Shown here one piece after another: positions 16,727-24,981 of a stretch of 64,000 nucleotides of DNA. Location: assembly GCA_016712625.1 (NCBI GenBank), contig JADJQQ010000001.1:1-64000 (forward strand). The letters are read 5' to 3'. The translations under genes were made by a program, and so were the position numbers. The DNA comes from Candidatus Competibacteraceae bacterium (GTDB taxonomy: Bacteria; Pseudomonadota; Gammaproteobacteria; Competibacterales; Competibacteraceae). The stretch's first letter is position 1. Every line of letters begins with the position of its first letter. The notes beneath the pieces were generated by a model. It saw only the letters and a list, made by a program, of their open reading frames with translations, did no database searches and was not told where the DNA came from.

Positions 16727-17947
16727 TTAGCGGCGCGGTCCGGCCACAACCTTATCATCGTGCAGCTTGGAAATTTCCACCTCGCTCATGCCAAGCAGAT
16801 CCGATAAAATCTCATCGGTGTGCTCGCCCAAGGTCGGCGCGGGCACCGGCGCGGAACGCTCGAATTGACTGAATTCAAACGGCGAGCCTGGCATCAGATA
16901 TTCGCCGATACCCGGCTGTTCGACCAGATCGAACATCGGGTGCCACGTCGAACAATCGGGGTCTTCAGTCACCGCCTGCTTGAAGGTGCGAAACACCGCC
17001 CAAGTGACGTTGTTCTCGTCGAAGGCCGGACCGAAATCCTCGACCGCCCTGGCGAGAAACCACGGCTTGAGCAAGGCAGTAATCTCATCCCGCGCTTTGA
17101 ACCGATCTCCTTCCCGGTTCAAATCCAAGCCCAACCGCTGACCTAGCGCGTCAAATTGCGGCTTCAAACCCGTGACTTGGCACAGACCGTCCCACTGCCG
17201 CCGGGTCAAGCCGACCACCATGACTTTACGGCCATCGGCGGTATCGAATTCGTTGCCGTAAGCGCCGTACAGATAATTGCCGTACTTGGGCCGGTCGAAA
17301 TTATTGACCATCACTTCGCCAATGATGCCCAAATTGCCCAGCATCGCTAGCGCCACATCCTTGAGGGCAATTTCCACCGATTGCCCTTCACCGGTCAAGC
17401 GCCGATGCCGCTCCGCCGCCAACAAACCCAAGGCCGCCATTTGACCGGTGATGCAATCCCAAGCCGGCAAGACATGGCAGGTCGGATCAGTAGAACCTTC
17501 CGCTCCAGTGGCATAAGGAAAGCCCATGCTGGGATTGACGGTGTAATCGACCGCCGGGCCGCCGTCACGCGTGCCCAACACGGTGAGCATGATCAAATCC
17601 TCGCGGTGCTGCTTGAGATGCTCGTAATCCATCCAGCCACGCACCCGAAGATTAGTCAGGAAAATCCCGTTGTTCGGCCCTGGCGCGCAGATCAGCCGGG
17701 TCACAATCTCCTGACCGCGCGGCGTGCTGACATCGACCGCCAGCGAGCGTTTACCCTTGTTCAAGCCCGCCCAAAACAGGCTTTTGTTATCGTGAGTCAC
17801 CGGCCAGCGGTGATAATCCAAACCTCCTCGGATGCGGTCGAAGCGAATTACTTCCGCGCCCATTTGCGCCAAGGTCATCCCGGCCAGCGGCGCTGCGACA
17901 AACGCGGTACCTTCGACGATGCGAAGTCCTTCCAACAATTTCACCAT
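16727..17947 (-). CDS. mct: Mesaconyl-CoA C1-C4 CoA transferase
   Basis: A 406-residue family III (CaiB/BaiF) CoA-transferase. The N-terminus LLEGLRIVEGTAFVAAPLAGMTLAQMGAEVIRFD begins as in Mct, and GGLDYHRWPVT and LFWAGLNKGKRS follow. This pattern recalls Chloroflexus Mct, as does the length. The catalytic Asp is likely that in AWDCITGQ near residue 187. Mct moves CoA within mesaconate, from the C1 to the C4 carboxyl, in the second cycle of the 3-hydroxypropionate bi-cycle. It is the last gene of the minus-strand smtA-smtB-meh-mcl cluster but is separated from mcl by two unrelated genes. The family assignment is firm. The substrate call rests on remembered similarity plus context; another CoA-transferase activity is possible. 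Confidence 0.82.
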   Translation of the reverse strand: MVKLLEGLRIVEGTAFVAAPLAGMTLAQMGAEVIRFDRIRGGLDYHRWPVTHDNKSLFWAGLNKGKRSLAVDVSTPRGQEIVTRLICAPGPNNGIFLTNLRVRGWMDYEHLKQHREDLIMLTVLGTRDGGPAVDYTVNPSMGFPYATGAEGSTDPTCHVLPAWDCITGQMAALGLLAAERHRRLTGEGQSVEIALKDVALAMLGNLGIIGEVMVNNFDRPKYGNYLYGAYGNEFDTADGRKVMVVGLTRRQWDGLCQVTGLKPQFDALGQRLGLDLNREGDRFKARDEITALLKPWFLARAVEDFGPAFDENNVTWAVFRTFKQAVTEDPDCSTWHPMFDLVEQPGIGEYLMPGSPFEFSQFERSAPVPAPTLGEHTDEILSDLLGMSEVEISKLHDDKVVAGPRR

Positions 17948-18005
17948 AATAAATTGATTACCTTGTCAAGTGCTAAGCGGGGTCGCAGCGCCACAAACCA
18001 AACCG

Positions 18006-18488
18006 TCATTGCGTCCAAAGCAGAACGAAAACCGTGTCATCGGCCAGCTTGACCGATTTGCCATTCAGGAGCGGCGAGCTTTGATAAGGAGTCACCGGAT
18101 ATACCTCCGCAATAAAACTGTGTTGTTTAGTTTTGCTGACACCGGCGTCAGAAAAAGCGTTAAGCGCGGCAAACGAGGAATCAAGCTGTAATCCAAGCGG
18201 CATTTCCACCAGTTCCTTATTGGACGATCCCGGCAAAAATTTCGATAGATCGCTGGGGTCGATCTTGAGAACCGCCGCCAGCCACCAATCCCTTCCCGGC
18301 GCAAATTCACCCGTTTGCCATTCACTAGAAACCACTTTAGCGGGAAGCTTGATAAAGCGTTGTAATGCAACAATATCAGTATTCATCTCAGCCACTTTCT
18401 TTTGCTCTTCGGAAGGATTGCCGCAACCCATCAGGAAAAAAACCAGAAAATAGACTAGCTTTCCCAATCGGCTCAATTGGCTAAACAT
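18006..18488 (-). CDS. Predicted lipoprotein of unknown function
   Basis: A 160-residue protein with a signal peptide ending in the lipobox LMGC, so it is probably anchored in the envelope. The start at 18488 follows AAGGAAAG at 9 bases; a longer in-frame start at 18524 would place charged residues before the signal peptide. The mature part is acidic to neutral with no motif I recognise. The segment FAPGRDWWLAAVLKIDPSDLSKFL suggests a small globular domain. It lies 44 bases downstream of the unknown gene at 18533-19393, in the same direction, and the two look like a unit. Both lie between mcl and mct, and base composition here is visibly less GC-rich than the enzyme genes around it. Confidence 0.6.
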   Translation of the reverse strand: MFSQLSRLGKLVYFLVFFLMGCGNPSEEQKKVAEMNTDIVALQRFIKLPAKVVSSEWQTGEFAPGRDWWLAAVLKIDPSDLSKFLPGSSNKELVEMPLGLQLDSSFAALNAFSDAGVSKTKQHSFIAEVYPVTPYQSSPLLNGKSVKLADDTVFVLLWTQ

Positions 18489-18532
18489 CGCCGTATGCTT
18501 TCCTTGGAAAGGGTATTTCAACAATCAGCAAA

Positions 18533-19393
18533 TCAGCGCCTTGGACGGTTTGCACTGGATGATCCACTCTTCGCCAGAGTGCCATATTTCCATTTGATAA
18601 TCCTGCGCAACTCCGCGGTCTGATCAAACTGATTGCCAAGTCCGGTAATTTCAAAAATTCCGTTATCGCTATCGGGAATACCGGTAACGATATCCCTTTG
18701 ACCTGGATTGAAGTTATAGCGGTCTTCCGCGTGCAAGGTCATGTCAAGGGCGAACCAAACGTCACCATCTTGCTTTGAAACTGTCACATTTCCGCTCAGC
18801 CAGATGATATGGCCGCCAATGGCTTTTTGCCAATTTTCAGTGGCCGGATAAGGGAAAAGGCTATCGCTGCCACAGGAGATTTGTCCCCCGGTGATACTGA
18901 AAGATGTCAAATTACTAATTAATTCTAACCTGTTGGTTTCCCATATTTCTTCCACACCGTCCTGAATATCTAGCATGGCATTAGCCAGAGTGACTCTGCC
19001 GGATTCATCGTTGAGCACATAGCTTTCATAGGAAAAGGTTCGCGGGCGACCTCCTCCGTCAAGAAAATGGCGATATGCCTGAAGGGCATTAACTAAATCA
19101 GGTCTCAAGCTCTCCGCCAATTCCAGCTTGGCTTTCCATTTCGCCAAAGCGACATAGTCGGAAGCGGTTGGCGAGCGCCTGCTAAACTTATCAAGGAAAC
19201 CGTTATCAAATTGAATGGAAGCCGGCCTAATCGGAGCGCCTAAAACGTACCTCGCTCCAAAAAAACGGGGTGAAAGCACCGAACTCGCTTGCGCGGGTAC
19301 TACGCCCGCATCGCGTTGCAACCCTCGCGGGTTCGGATTGCCTTGATTTCGGACACGGGGATTCCAATTCGGATCATCTTTGCGGTCGCCCAT
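18533..19393 (-). CDS. Hypothetical protein paired with a lipoprotein
   Basis: A 286-residue protein not recognised. It lacks a signal peptide or membrane segment. The N-terminal 50 residues are polar and rich in Asn, Pro and Arg (MGDRKDDPNWNPRVRNQG). The middle (70-155) looks helical, with KWKAKLELAESLRPD and a YRHFLDGGGRPRTFSYE segment. The rest looks like a beta-rich domain (ITGGQISCGSD, HIIWLSGNVTVSK, DRYNFNPGQRD). It is followed in the same direction by a lipoprotein gene. A soluble protein plus envelope lipoprotein pair is sometimes an effector-immunity or toxin-protector arrangement, but nothing in the sequence proves this. It interrupts the mcl-mct part of the CoA-ester operon and has lower GC than its neighbours. 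Confidence 0.55.
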   Translation of the reverse strand: MGDRKDDPNWNPRVRNQGNPNPRGLQRDAGVVPAQASSVLSPRFFGARYVLGAPIRPASIQFDNGFLDKFSRRSPTASDYVALAKWKAKLELAESLRPDLVNALQAYRHFLDGGGRPRTFSYESYVLNDESGRVTLANAMLDIQDGVEEIWETNRLELISNLTSFSITGGQISCGSDSLFPYPATENWQKAIGGHIIWLSGNVTVSKQDGDVWFALDMTLHAEDRYNFNPGQRDIVTGIPDSDNGIFEITGLGNQFDQTAELRRIIKWKYGTLAKSGSSSANRPRR

Positions 19394-19467
19394 CGTCTTA
19401 TGCCTTATTAAGCGATGTGGAAATCCAGGAAGCCTAGGGAGTTGGCATTTTCATTGAGGGAAAAGCA

Positions 19468-20388
19468 TTACTCCAGCAACCCCGCCAAGCGGGCGTGTTC
19501 GACAAGGGTGCGACACATCCTCAGCGAGGCCACGTCAATCATCTTGCCCTTGACGCTGATCGCGCCCCGTCCTTCGCGCAGCGCCGCCTCGTACTCTGTC
19601 AGCACCAGTCGCGCCCAGGTCAGTTCCTTTTCCGAAGGGACGAAGGTTTGATTAACGGTTTCGACTTGGCTGGGGTGGATGCACCATTTGCCATCGAAGC
19701 CCATCGCGCGGGCGATTTTACACGCTTGCACCAAGCCTTCCGGATTTTTGATCCCAGCAAAGGGGCCATCGACCGCGCGCTTGTCGTAGGCTCGCGCGGC
19801 GCTGACGATGGAATGCATGACATGATGCCAGCGATGTCCCGGATAAAGCTTGTCGTTTTCATCCAGCTCGCCGATGGATTCCAGTGGCATCCGCACGGAG
19901 GCGGCATAGTCGCCCGGCCCATAGACAAAGCCTTGCAAGCGCTCCGAACACGCCGCGATCTCGCGGATATTAACGCAACCCAGCGCGGTTTCGATCAGCG
20001 CCTCGATGCCGACCCGATGGCTAAAGCCTTTGTAGCTCTCGATCTGGGTCAGCAAGGTATCCACGAACAACACGTCTTCCGGGCGACTGGTTTTCGGCAC
20101 CACAATCAAATCGACTTGATCGCCCGCCGCTTCGATGATTTCGACCAGATCCCGATAAGCGAAATGGGTATCCAGGCCGTTCATGCGGAACATCTTGAGT
20201 TTTCCGCCGAAATCCAGTTCTCGATACGCCTTGATCACATTGCCGCGACTGGCTTCTTTTTCCTCTGGAGCCACCGCATCTTCCAAATCAATACACACCG
20301 CATCGGCTTTTGCAGCGGCGGTTTTTTGGATCATGCCCCAATTAGAACCGGGCACCAGTAACACAGAACGTTCTAGTTTTTCCGCCAT
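19468..20388 (-). CDS. mcl: Malyl-CoA / methylmalyl-CoA / citramalyl-CoA lyase
   Basis: A 306-residue HpcH/HpaI-family lyase. It shows CIDLEDAVAPEEKE near residues 31-44, FRMNGLDTHFAYRDLVEI near 67-84, LIVVPKTSRPEDVLFVD near 95-111, the metal-ligand segment IEALIETALGCVNIREI near 128-144, and FVYGPGDYAAS near 153-163. In Chloroflexus one such lyase cleaves malyl-CoA to acetyl-CoA and glyoxylate, condenses glyoxylate with propionyl-CoA, and cleaves citramalyl-CoA to acetyl-CoA and pyruvate. The spacing blocks around VDLIVVPK and LIETALG recall that enzyme. It lies three bases after the Meh-type hydratase stop and so is cotranscribed. The start follows GGAGAG at 8 bases. The exact substrate range is inference; a dedicated citramalyl-CoA lyase is the main alternative. 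Confidence 0.8.
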   Translation of the reverse strand: MAEKLERSVLLVPGSNWGMIQKTAAAKADAVCIDLEDAVAPEEKEASRGNVIKAYRELDFGGKLKMFRMNGLDTHFAYRDLVEIIEAAGDQVDLIVVPKTSRPEDVLFVDTLLTQIESYKGFSHRVGIEALIETALGCVNIREIAACSERLQGFVYGPGDYAASVRMPLESIGELDENDKLYPGHRWHHVMHSIVSAARAYDKRAVDGPFAGIKNPEGLVQACKIARAMGFDGKWCIHPSQVETVNQTFVPSEKELTWARLVLTEYEAALREGRGAISVKGKMIDVASLRMCRTLVEHARLAGLLE

Positions 20389-20391
20389 CTG

Positions 20392-21237
20392 TCATTCTCT
20401 CCAGGACACCGTGGCTTGCATGCCAATGTAATCATCGCCATTGGCCGTATAGAGATCGCAACGCTGATCCGCCTTGGGATGGCCACAGAGCGAAATTCGA
20501 TCAAAGTCAAACAGCGGCCGCATTCCCCGGAAGGTGTAGCCCGCCGGTTTTTGGCCGGGGTGATGGCGCTTGGCCGACTCCAGCAACAACAGCGCTTGCA
20601 ACGGCCCATGCACCACCAAACCGGGGTACTTTTCGTCGTCGGCCGCATAGCGCCGATCATAATGGATTTTATGGGCGTTGAAGGTCAGGGCGGAGAACCG
20701 AAACAGCAACACCGGATCGACCGGATAGGCTTCGCGCCAGGCCATCTCGGCGGGCAACACCGTCGGCGGCGGTGGGTTAAAGGCGGTGGGCTTGGCCAGA
20801 TAGACGATATCCTGTTCTTCGGTCACGGCAATCCCGCGCGCCGTTTTGACGTGGTGCTTGACCGTCACGAACACCATGCGGCCGGTCTTGCCCGCTTTCT
20901 CGGCGATCTTGATGATCTCGGCATCCTTGGTGATCGCCTCGCCAATGCGTAAATCATCGTGAAAAGTAATACGACTGCCCGCCCACATCCGTCGTTCCAA
21001 GGCGACCGGCGGCAAAAATCCGCCGCGTTTGGGATGGCCGTCGCCGCCGATCCGCGAGGCCGCCGCCATCGGTAAAAAATACAGCCAATACCACAGCTCG
21101 GGCAGCGGCTGGCCTTCGCCGGGTTCGAAGTCTTGATCATCCAGCGTGCGGGCCAGCGCCTTGGCCGGCGTCGTATAAACCCGATCCGTCAGGGATTCCT
21201 TTTTCCCCAACCAATCCTGCAAATTGATCTCGCTCAT
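20392..21237 (-). CDS. meh: Mesaconyl-C4-CoA hydratase (FAS1-like/MaoC dehydratase family)
   Basis: A 281-residue double-hotdog hydratase of the HTD2/MaoC-like group that includes Chloroflexus Meh and itaconyl-CoA hydratases. The first half contains LWYWLYFLPMA near residue 48 and the hot-dog segment WAGSRITFHDDLRIGE near 85-100. The second half has FRFSALTFNAHKIHYDRRYA near 178-197 (catalytic His and neighbouring polar residues), then GLVVHGPLQALLLLE. Meh adds water to mesaconyl-C4-CoA to give (S)-citramalyl-CoA, the substrate of the next-encoded lyase. It is the third gene of smtA-smtB-meh-mcl, 26 bases after smtB. An itaconyl-CoA hydratase role would use the same product and is a real alternative. 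Confidence 0.83.
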   Translation of the reverse strand: MSEINLQDWLGKKESLTDRVYTTPAKALARTLDDQDFEPGEGQPLPELWYWLYFLPMAAASRIGGDGHPKRGGFLPPVALERRMWAGSRITFHDDLRIGEAITKDAEIIKIAEKAGKTGRMVFVTVKHHVKTARGIAVTEEQDIVYLAKPTAFNPPPPTVLPAEMAWREAYPVDPVLLFRFSALTFNAHKIHYDRRYAADDEKYPGLVVHGPLQALLLLESAKRHHPGQKPAGYTFRGMRPLFDFDRISLCGHPKADQRCDLYTANGDDYIGMQATVSWRE

Positions 21238-21263
21238 TTCCGCAACTCTCCACGGACAGCGGG

Positions 21264-22490
21264 CTAAATCACCCGCTTCTTATGCAACTCGGTGATTTCA
21301 TCGGCCTGAAGACCGAGTAATTCCTGAAGCACGGCGTCGGTATGCTCACCCAATTTCGGACCCAGATGCTTGATGCGGCCTGGCGTTTCTGACAGGCGCG
21401 GAATCACCGACGGCACAATGACGGTTTCTCCCAAATCCGGGACATCCATTGACACCAAATTGCGGCGCGCGTGGAATTGCCGGTCGCCGAAAATATCGGC
21501 GATGTTATTCAACGGCCCCGCCGGCGCGCCGGTGGCATAACAGCGCTTCAACACTTCATCGCGGGTCAGCGAGCCGCACCAGTCGCGCACGATTTCGTTG
21601 ACATCGTGCCGGTTTTCCAACCGGGTCTTTTGATCGCCGTATAAACTAGACGACGCCAATTCCGGTCGACCCATCGCTTCGGCCAGGCGTTCGAACAGCT
21701 TGTCGGTCGCACAGGCGATGGCCACCCATTTGCCTTCCTCCTTGGTCGGGAAATGGCCATAGGGACAGGCGAAATCATTGTGGGTCGGGCCGTGTCGCTC
21801 GCGCACCATCCCAAACATGGCATAGGCTGGCGCGAGTTCATCGGTGCAGCGGAACACCGATTCGTACAAGGCGGCGTCAATGTATTGGCCGAGGCCGGTC
21901 TGTTCTCGATAACGCAAGGCCATCAACACGCCCAGACAGCCGTAAATACCGGTCAAATAATCGCCCAGCGTGGTCGAACCCGGCGTGACCGGCGTGCCCT
22001 TGGGCATTCCCGACAGATACGCGATGCCGCCCACCGCATGGGCGATGCGGGCAAAGCCAGGCCGGTCCTTGTAGGGGCCGGTCTGGCCGTAACCGGTGAC
22101 CCGCAGCATAATCAAGCCCGGATTGATTTCGTGAAGCGTCTCCCACGGCAAGCCCCATTTTTCCAAGGTGCCGGGCCGAAAGTTTTCGCACAGCACATCG
22201 GCCTTTTCGATCAGCTGCTTGAAGATTTCAACGCCTTCGCGGCGGTGCAAATCGATGGTGACTGATTTCTTGTTGCGGGCTTCGCTCAACCAGGCCAGGG
22301 TATCGCCCCGCTGGGTGGGCGTCCCGTAGCGTCGGCAAATATCGCCGCCGATTGGATGCTCGACCTTGAGCACATCAGCCCCAAACTCGCCGAGAATCCC
22401 GGCGCAATAAGGTCCGGCGATCACGGTGGCCACATCAATGACGCGGATACCCGTCAGCGGTAAATTTTCCTGGGTTACAGAGGTGGTCAT
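21264..22490 (-). CDS. smtB: Succinyl-CoA:L-malate CoA-transferase beta subunit
   Basis: A 408-residue family III CoA-transferase. The sequence (GIRVIDVATVIAGPYCAGIL, DVLKVEHPIGGD, RRYGTPTQRGDTLAWLSEAR, GYGQTGPYKDRPGFARIAHA) recalls SmtB of Chloroflexus very closely. The catalytic Asp is likely that in TTLGDYLTG near residue 167. SmtA and SmtB together move CoA from succinyl-CoA to L-malate, and also to citramalate, making malyl-CoA for the lyase. The start at 22490 is preceded by AGGAG at 7 bases; the longer in-frame start overlapping smtA is not needed. It follows smtA by 31 bases and is paralogous to it, as expected for the two subunits. Confidence 0.87.
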   Translation of the reverse strand: MTTSVTQENLPLTGIRVIDVATVIAGPYCAGILGEFGADVLKVEHPIGGDICRRYGTPTQRGDTLAWLSEARNKKSVTIDLHRREGVEIFKQLIEKADVLCENFRPGTLEKWGLPWETLHEINPGLIMLRVTGYGQTGPYKDRPGFARIAHAVGGIAYLSGMPKGTPVTPGSTTLGDYLTGIYGCLGVLMALRYREQTGLGQYIDAALYESVFRCTDELAPAYAMFGMVRERHGPTHNDFACPYGHFPTKEEGKWVAIACATDKLFERLAEAMGRPELASSSLYGDQKTRLENRHDVNEIVRDWCGSLTRDEVLKRCYATGAPAGPLNNIADIFGDRQFHARRNLVSMDVPDLGETVIVPSVIPRLSETPGRIKHLGPKLGEHTDAVLQELLGLQADEITELHKKRVI

Positions 22491-22521
22491 GCTGGCGCTC
22501 CTGACTTTATGCTCGAACGGG

Positions 22522-23817
22522 TCAAATGATCTTGCGCTGGCGCAGCCGCTTAATGTCATCGGGCGATAAATCCAGTAGCTCGCGCATGATTTCGTAAGTA
22601 GCGTTGCCCAGCGCTGGTCCTAGATTGTGAATCCGTCCTGGGGTGGCCGATAGCCTCGGCACCACGCCGGGAATGACCACTTCACCCAGACCCGGTTCTT
22701 CCAGGGTGACCAAGTTACCGCGCGCCTGAAAATGCTCATCCTCGAAAATATCGGCGATGCTGTTGAGCTTGCCGACCGGCACTTCGCAGTTGAGGCAACG
22801 CTCCAGCACGTCCGCGCGCGGGAGCGAACCCACCCACTCGATCACAATCTGATTGACTTCGTTGCGGGCCGCCAGCCGCTTGCGCTGCTGGCCATAGAGG
22901 GTCGATGACGCCAATTCTGGCCGCTCCATCGCTTCGGCCAAGCGCTCGAACATCTTGTCGGTGGTGCAGGCGATAGCGATCCATTTGTCATCCTGGGTGC
23001 GGAAATGGCCGTGGGGCACCGCGACGAAACTCCCCGAACCTTCCCGCTCCCGCACTTTGCCAAACAGGCCATAAGAGGCGGCGATTTCGTCCAGTTGCCG
23101 GAAGACTGATTCGTAAATGCCCACGTCGATGATCTGGCCGCGCCCGGTTTTTTCCCGTTGCCGCAACGCCATCATGATGCCAATCGCGCCATACAAGCTC
23201 GAAAAATAATCGCCGAGCGGCACCGTGCCGGGCACCACCGGCGTTTCACCAGGAAAACCGGCCAAATAAGATAAACCGCCAAAGGCGTGAGCGATATGCG
23301 CAAAACCTGATCGGCGGCGATAGGGACCGGTCTGACCGTAACCTGATACTCGCAGGAAAATCAGTCGGGGGTTCGTCGCGCTCAAAACATCCCAACCCAG
23401 CCCCCATTCCTCCATGGTGCCGGGCCGGAAGTTTTCGATCAGCACGTCGGATTTGGCGATCAGCTTTAAAAATAATTGGACGCCTTCGGCTTGTCGTAAA
23501 TCGACAGTGACCGATTTGCGGTTGCGCGCCTCGCTCAACCACGCCAGCGTCGCATCATGGCGCTTGGTCGGGGTGCCAAAGCGGCGCATCGGATCGCCCG
23601 CGATGGGGTGTTCGATTTTCAGGACTTCCGCTCCAAACTCGCCTAGCACCGAAGCGGCATGCGGCCCCGCCAGAAAGGTTCCCAGATCCAGAATCCGGAT
23701 ACCGGTCATCGGCAAACGGGGTTCAGCCTCGGATTCTTCTTCAGATGGGAGCGAGTCAGCGGCTTGGGACGAATCAGGCGTTGGCGTTTCAGTATCGGAA
23801 TTTTCGGTGGTCATCAT
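22522..23817 (-). CDS. smtA: Succinyl-CoA:L-malate CoA-transferase alpha subunit
   Basis: A 431-residue family III CoA-transferase and the first gene of the minus-strand operon. After an acidic 35-residue N-terminal tail (rich in Ser, Glu and Asp) the conserved body begins (GIRILDLGTFLAGPHAASVL). It continues with EVLKIEHPIAGDPMRRFGTP, WLSEARNRKSVTVDLR, ENFRPGTMEEWGLGWDVL, GYGQTGPYRRRSGFAHIAHA and the probable catalytic Asp in VPLGDYFSSLYG. It is clearly paralogous to smtB, as are the two subunits of the Chloroflexus heteromer. The acidic tail is unusual and may be strain-specific. GGAGC precedes the start. Its promoter must lie in the 200 bases between it and yadH. Confidence 0.86.
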   Translation of the reverse strand: MMTTENSDTETPTPDSSQAADSLPSEEESEAEPRLPMTGIRILDLGTFLAGPHAASVLGEFGAEVLKIEHPIAGDPMRRFGTPTKRHDATLAWLSEARNRKSVTVDLRQAEGVQLFLKLIAKSDVLIENFRPGTMEEWGLGWDVLSATNPRLIFLRVSGYGQTGPYRRRSGFAHIAHAFGGLSYLAGFPGETPVVPGTVPLGDYFSSLYGAIGIMMALRQREKTGRGQIIDVGIYESVFRQLDEIAASYGLFGKVREREGSGSFVAVPHGHFRTQDDKWIAIACTTDKMFERLAEAMERPELASSTLYGQQRKRLAARNEVNQIVIEWVGSLPRADVLERCLNCEVPVGKLNSIADIFEDEHFQARGNLVTLEEPGLGEVVIPGVVPRLSATPGRIHNLGPALGNATYEIMRELLDLSPDDIKRLRQRKII

Positions 23818-24014
23818 TATTAGCTCCAGTTATCGTTCTGGCGAAGCTGAGCCGCATTTAATGGCAGAGGAAATCAGCGCAATCAACTAAATCTCGACAC
23901 GGCCCGCGTCCTGCTTCACTGAATGGCAAGGGCGGTCTAACGCAAAGCGCCAGCAAAATCGTTGGATCGAAGTATAGTAGGCATTTCTCCACCTGCTTTG
24001 CGAGCAACCCGACG

Positions 24015-24811
24015 GTGATTCTCAATTTCGGCTCTCTGACCAACGCGCGAACGCACGCCATCGCGCTACAAACCATTTTGATTAAGGAAACGCTGCGTTT
24101 TTTAAGGATTTGGATTCAAACCCTGCTACCACCAGCGATTACCACCGCCTTGTATTTCATCATCTTTGGCAAGCTGATTGGCAGCCAATTAGGCCCTGTG
24201 GATGGGTTTTCCTACAATCAGTACATCGCCCCAGGTTTGATTATGATGGCGGTGATCACCAACGCTTATTCCAATGTCGTGTCCTCGTTTTTCAGCGCAA
24301 AATTTCAGCGCCATATCGAAGAAATGCTGATCTCGCCCTTACCCAATACGGTGATTATCCTGGGTTTCGTCGGCGGAGGAGCCGCCCGAGGCTTGGCGGT
24401 CGGCGTCGTGGTGACCGGGGTTTCCTTATTTTTCGCTGACTTGCACTGGCAACATCCTGTACTGACTTTCCTGGTTATTTTTTTGACCTCGGTGTTGCTA
24501 GCGCTCGGCGGGCTGATTAACGGCATCTACGCCAAGAGCTTCGACGACATTTCGCTGATCCCGACCTTCGTGCTGACGCCGCTGACGTACTTTGGCGGAA
24601 TTTTTACTCCATCCAGATGCTGCCGCCGTTCTGGCAAGACGCTTCCTTGTTCAATCCCATCCTGTATATGGTCAACGCTTTTCGCTACGGCATCCTCGGC
24701 GTGTCCGACATCAATATTGCTCTTGCCCTCGCTATTATCCTGCTGCTGATCGTTCTCTTGTTCGGTTACAGCCTGCGGTTGCTGCACCGGGGAACAGGCA
24801 TTCGTAGCTGA
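24015..24811 (+). CDS. yadH: ABC-2 type exporter permease, YadH-like, reading frame broken by a 1-base shift
   Basis: The membrane partner of YadG, about 265 residues with six hydrophobic segments. Family blocks are RFLRIWIQTLLPPAIT, LYFIIFGKLIG, FSYNQYIAPGLIMMAVITNAY, SSFFSAKFQRHIEEML, and FDDISLIPTFVLTPLTYFGG. After GGIF the frame drifts into a nonsense tail. The continuation, MLPPFWQDASLFNPILYMVN and GFRYG-like sequence, is found at 24617-24811 in another frame. Adding one T to the run at 24601-24605 gives GGIFYSIQMLPPFWQ and a full-length YadH. The start is a GTG at 24015. Its ATPase gene lies 7.3 kb upstream, beyond the smt-mct operon. Confidence 0.85.
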
Positions 24812-24981
24812 ATTCCATCGCCCCCGCGCGCTATCCCATGTCACGTTTCCGTATCTTGCGCGCATTCTCGATAAATTCTTCTATTCTTAATTCCAGGGTC
24901 GGCCCCAATATGGCCGGCCTCTTTCATATCGCTCATTCCTATTCTTTCCATAACGCGAAGCACCAAAGGAGCAATCGATCC

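Noticed and set aside
21264..23817. Two CoA-transferase genes as a recent tandem duplication
   Set aside because: They are paralogues but well diverged, and match the two subunits SmtA and SmtB of one enzyme.
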